The notes below the pieces were generated by a model. That model was not told the DNA's origin. It did not search any database and saw only the letters and a list, made by a program, of their open reading frames with translations. DNA of 5,914 nucleotides, taken from Candidatus Calidifonticultor daggyaiensis (GTDB taxonomy: Bacteria; Actinomycetota; Humimicrobiia; Humimicrobiales; Humimicrobiaceae). The position numbers and the translations under genes are program-made. Positions 4,678 to 5,914 of this stretch are shown piece after piece. The DNA lies in NCBI GenBank assembly GCA_015661035.1, contig JACVJA010000103.1, forward strand, positions 1 through 5,914, given 5' to 3'. The stretch's first letter is position 1. Every line of letters starts with the position of its first letter.

Positions 4678-5914
4678 CTATTCCTGTAATTCAAAAACTA
4701 AATTTCCAATTATTACTGTGCTTCCTTGATTTACACCCATTTTTTTTAGTTTATCACCAATACCTATTTTTTTTAACCTTTCTTTTAAATAATTTAAAGC
4801 TTCCTCATTTTCTAAGTCAGTCATAGCAATAAGTCTTTCAAGGTCTTTATTTTTAATGACGTATTCGCTGCCTACTTTAACAATTTCAAGCTTATTTAAA
4901 TTGATTTTATTTTTATCCTTGCTTAAAAAAGTTTCCGGGGAATAAACTCTATAAAGTTCATTAGTATCTTCTGATTTTTCTTCTAATTGTCGAATTTCTA
5001 AAACTTTTGAATGCATCAAATCAACAAAGCTATTAATATTAGTTCCTAAAACGGCTGAGATATATAAAACTTCACTTTTCGCTATTTTTTTTACTTCGCT
5101 TATCAAATTATTCAGACTTTGTAAATTTTCATTGTTTTTTAAATCAACCAAATCTATTTTATTAATTAAAACAAAATAAGGTTTTTTAAATAAAGAATAA
5201 TCATAAAGTTTTAACTCATTTTGTAAAATTTTAAAAGTTTCAATTAGATTTTTTTTACCTTTACTAGAGTTATCTACATTTAAAAATACAGAATAATCCA
5301 AAACATAAACAATCAATTTTGATCTTAGCACATGCTTTAAAAATCTATCTCCTAAGCCAATTCCGCTATGGGCACCTTTAATCAATCCTGGTATGTCTGC
5401 AACAACAAAAGAATCTTCATACACATTAACAACCCCTAAATTTGGAACAAGCGTAGTAAAAGGATAATCAGCAATTTTAGGCTTTGCTGCAGATATTTTA
5501 CTAATTATTGTTGATTTTCCCACATTCGGAAAGCCAATCAAACAAACATCCGCTAAAAGTCTAAGCTCTAAATTAACCCATTTATCTAAAACTTTTTCAC
5601 CCTTTTCAGCAAAACCAGGAAACCTTCTCTTTTGAGATACAAAACTTGCATTGCCCCTACCACCTATCCCACCTACTGCAGCTATCTATTCCTGGCCTTC
5701 ATTGCTTAAGTCAGCACAAACTATTCCGTTGTCCTTAATAATAGTACCTACAGGCACAAAAATTATGCAGTCTTTACCTTTTCGGCCTTGCCTGTTATTA
5801 GGCATACCTTGCTGGCCATTTTCAGCTCTATAATGAACTTTTTTCTTAAAGCCAAAAAGCGTAGAAAGACTCTTAGTGGCTTTAAATATCACATTTCCAC
5901 CGCTGCCGCCGCTG
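4678..5914 (-). CDS. obg: Obg-family GTPase (Obg/CgtA), 5'-partial, interrupted by an in-frame TAG
   Basis: Obg is an essential GTPase that associates with the large ribosomal subunit and links ribosome assembly to stress responses. The frame enters from the right edge already inside the glycine-rich Obg domain (GGSGGNVIF, then AENG and VPVGTII). It meets TAG at 5686-5688 and continues in the same frame as GGIGGRGN, LRLLADV and the G domain: P-loop GFPNVGKS (5512-5535), DYPFTTLVPNLG, DIPG (5386-5397), NKID (5152-5163) and the SA motif. The C-terminal OCT domain (VKVGSEYVI, LERLIAMTDLENEEALNYL) ends naturally at FELQE before TAG at 4678-4680. The window holds 75 codons before the internal TAG and 335 after it; roughly 35 N-terminal residues are missing, giving a normal family length. 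A TTG at 5541 directly before the P-loop could open a shorter frame, but that would omit the whole Obg domain, so I do not regard it as a start. Either the gene is damaged, the base is an error, or the codon is suppressed. Family identity is near certain. Confidence 0.95.
5686..5688 (-). other. In-frame amber codon inside the Obg domain
   Basis: The minus-strand codons read GGC CAG GAA TAG ATA GCT, giving GQE-stop-IA. Family members have a hydrophobic residue (Val, Leu or Phe) at this point in the GQ(E/R)-x-x-x-A-(K/R)-GG segment. The same frame is open and homologous on both sides, so this is a point nonsense codon and not a frameshift. TTG (Leu, the residue in E. coli ObgE) is one base away from TAG. 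Confidence 0.95.

Noticed and set aside
4678..5541. A separate short GTPase gene starting at TTG 5541
   Set aside because: The TTG is the residue before the P-loop, homology continues upstream in frame to the amber codon, and no ribosome site is present; this is the remainder of obg.
5651..5833. Plus-strand ORF of 60 codons, Pro-rich
   Set aside because: It is the reverse complement of the glycine-rich Obg domain; Gly codons read backwards give Pro.
1..5914. Mobile element, CRISPR array, tRNA/rRNA, toxin-antitoxin or defence system
   Set aside because: Outside the six minus-strand genes there are only short spacers; I found no terminal inverted repeats, spaced direct repeats of CRISPR type, tRNA-like folds or related protein motifs.

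Overview
This is a very AT-rich bacterial segment (clearly low GC by eye) in which every supported gene lies on the minus strand, so transcription runs from the right edge to the left edge. In transcription order the genes are obg (GTPase, 5' end outside the window), proB, proA, nadD, yqeK and the start of an acidic, Asn-rich protein that runs off the left edge. Clusters linking obg, proB/proA, nadD and yqeK, usually followed by an LCP-family gene and rsfS, are known from Gram-positive lineages (Clostridia and relatives, some Actinobacteria). With the low GC and GGAGG/AAAGGA-type ribosome sites this suggests a Firmicutes-like or other low-GC bacterium. Species cannot be named from the sequence.

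Right part (4678-5914): an Obg GTPase whose reading frame is recognisable on both sides of one in-frame TAG at 5686-5688, inside the glycine-rich N-terminal Obg domain. The G motifs and the C-terminal OCT domain are intact. A 158-bp AT-rich spacer (4520-4677) follows, with a short array of ATTTRA hexamers spaced 11-12 bp apart and no convincing terminator hairpin.

Middle (1790-4519): proB and proA encode glutamate 5-kinase and gamma-glutamyl-phosphate reductase, the two enzymes that convert glutamate to glutamate-5-semialdehyde for proline synthesis. ProA carries an unusual ~92-residue Asn/Ser-rich low-complexity N-terminal extension ahead of a complete catalytic domain.

Left part (1-1768): nadD (nicotinate-mononucleotide adenylyltransferase, NAD synthesis) and yqeK (HD-domain Ap4A hydrolase family) are closely spaced, and yqeK overlaps the next ORF by 14 bp. 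That last ORF has a strong GGAGG site and begins with five tandem 15-bp units encoding a Tyr-containing acidic pentapeptide. The short spacings from proB leftward indicate one operon joining proline synthesis, NAD synthesis and nucleotide housekeeping.

I see no defence system, mobile element, CRISPR array or RNA gene. The features that stand out are the amber codon in obg and repeated low-complexity expansions (ProA extension, YqeK insert, acidic ORF) in otherwise ordinary housekeeping proteins.
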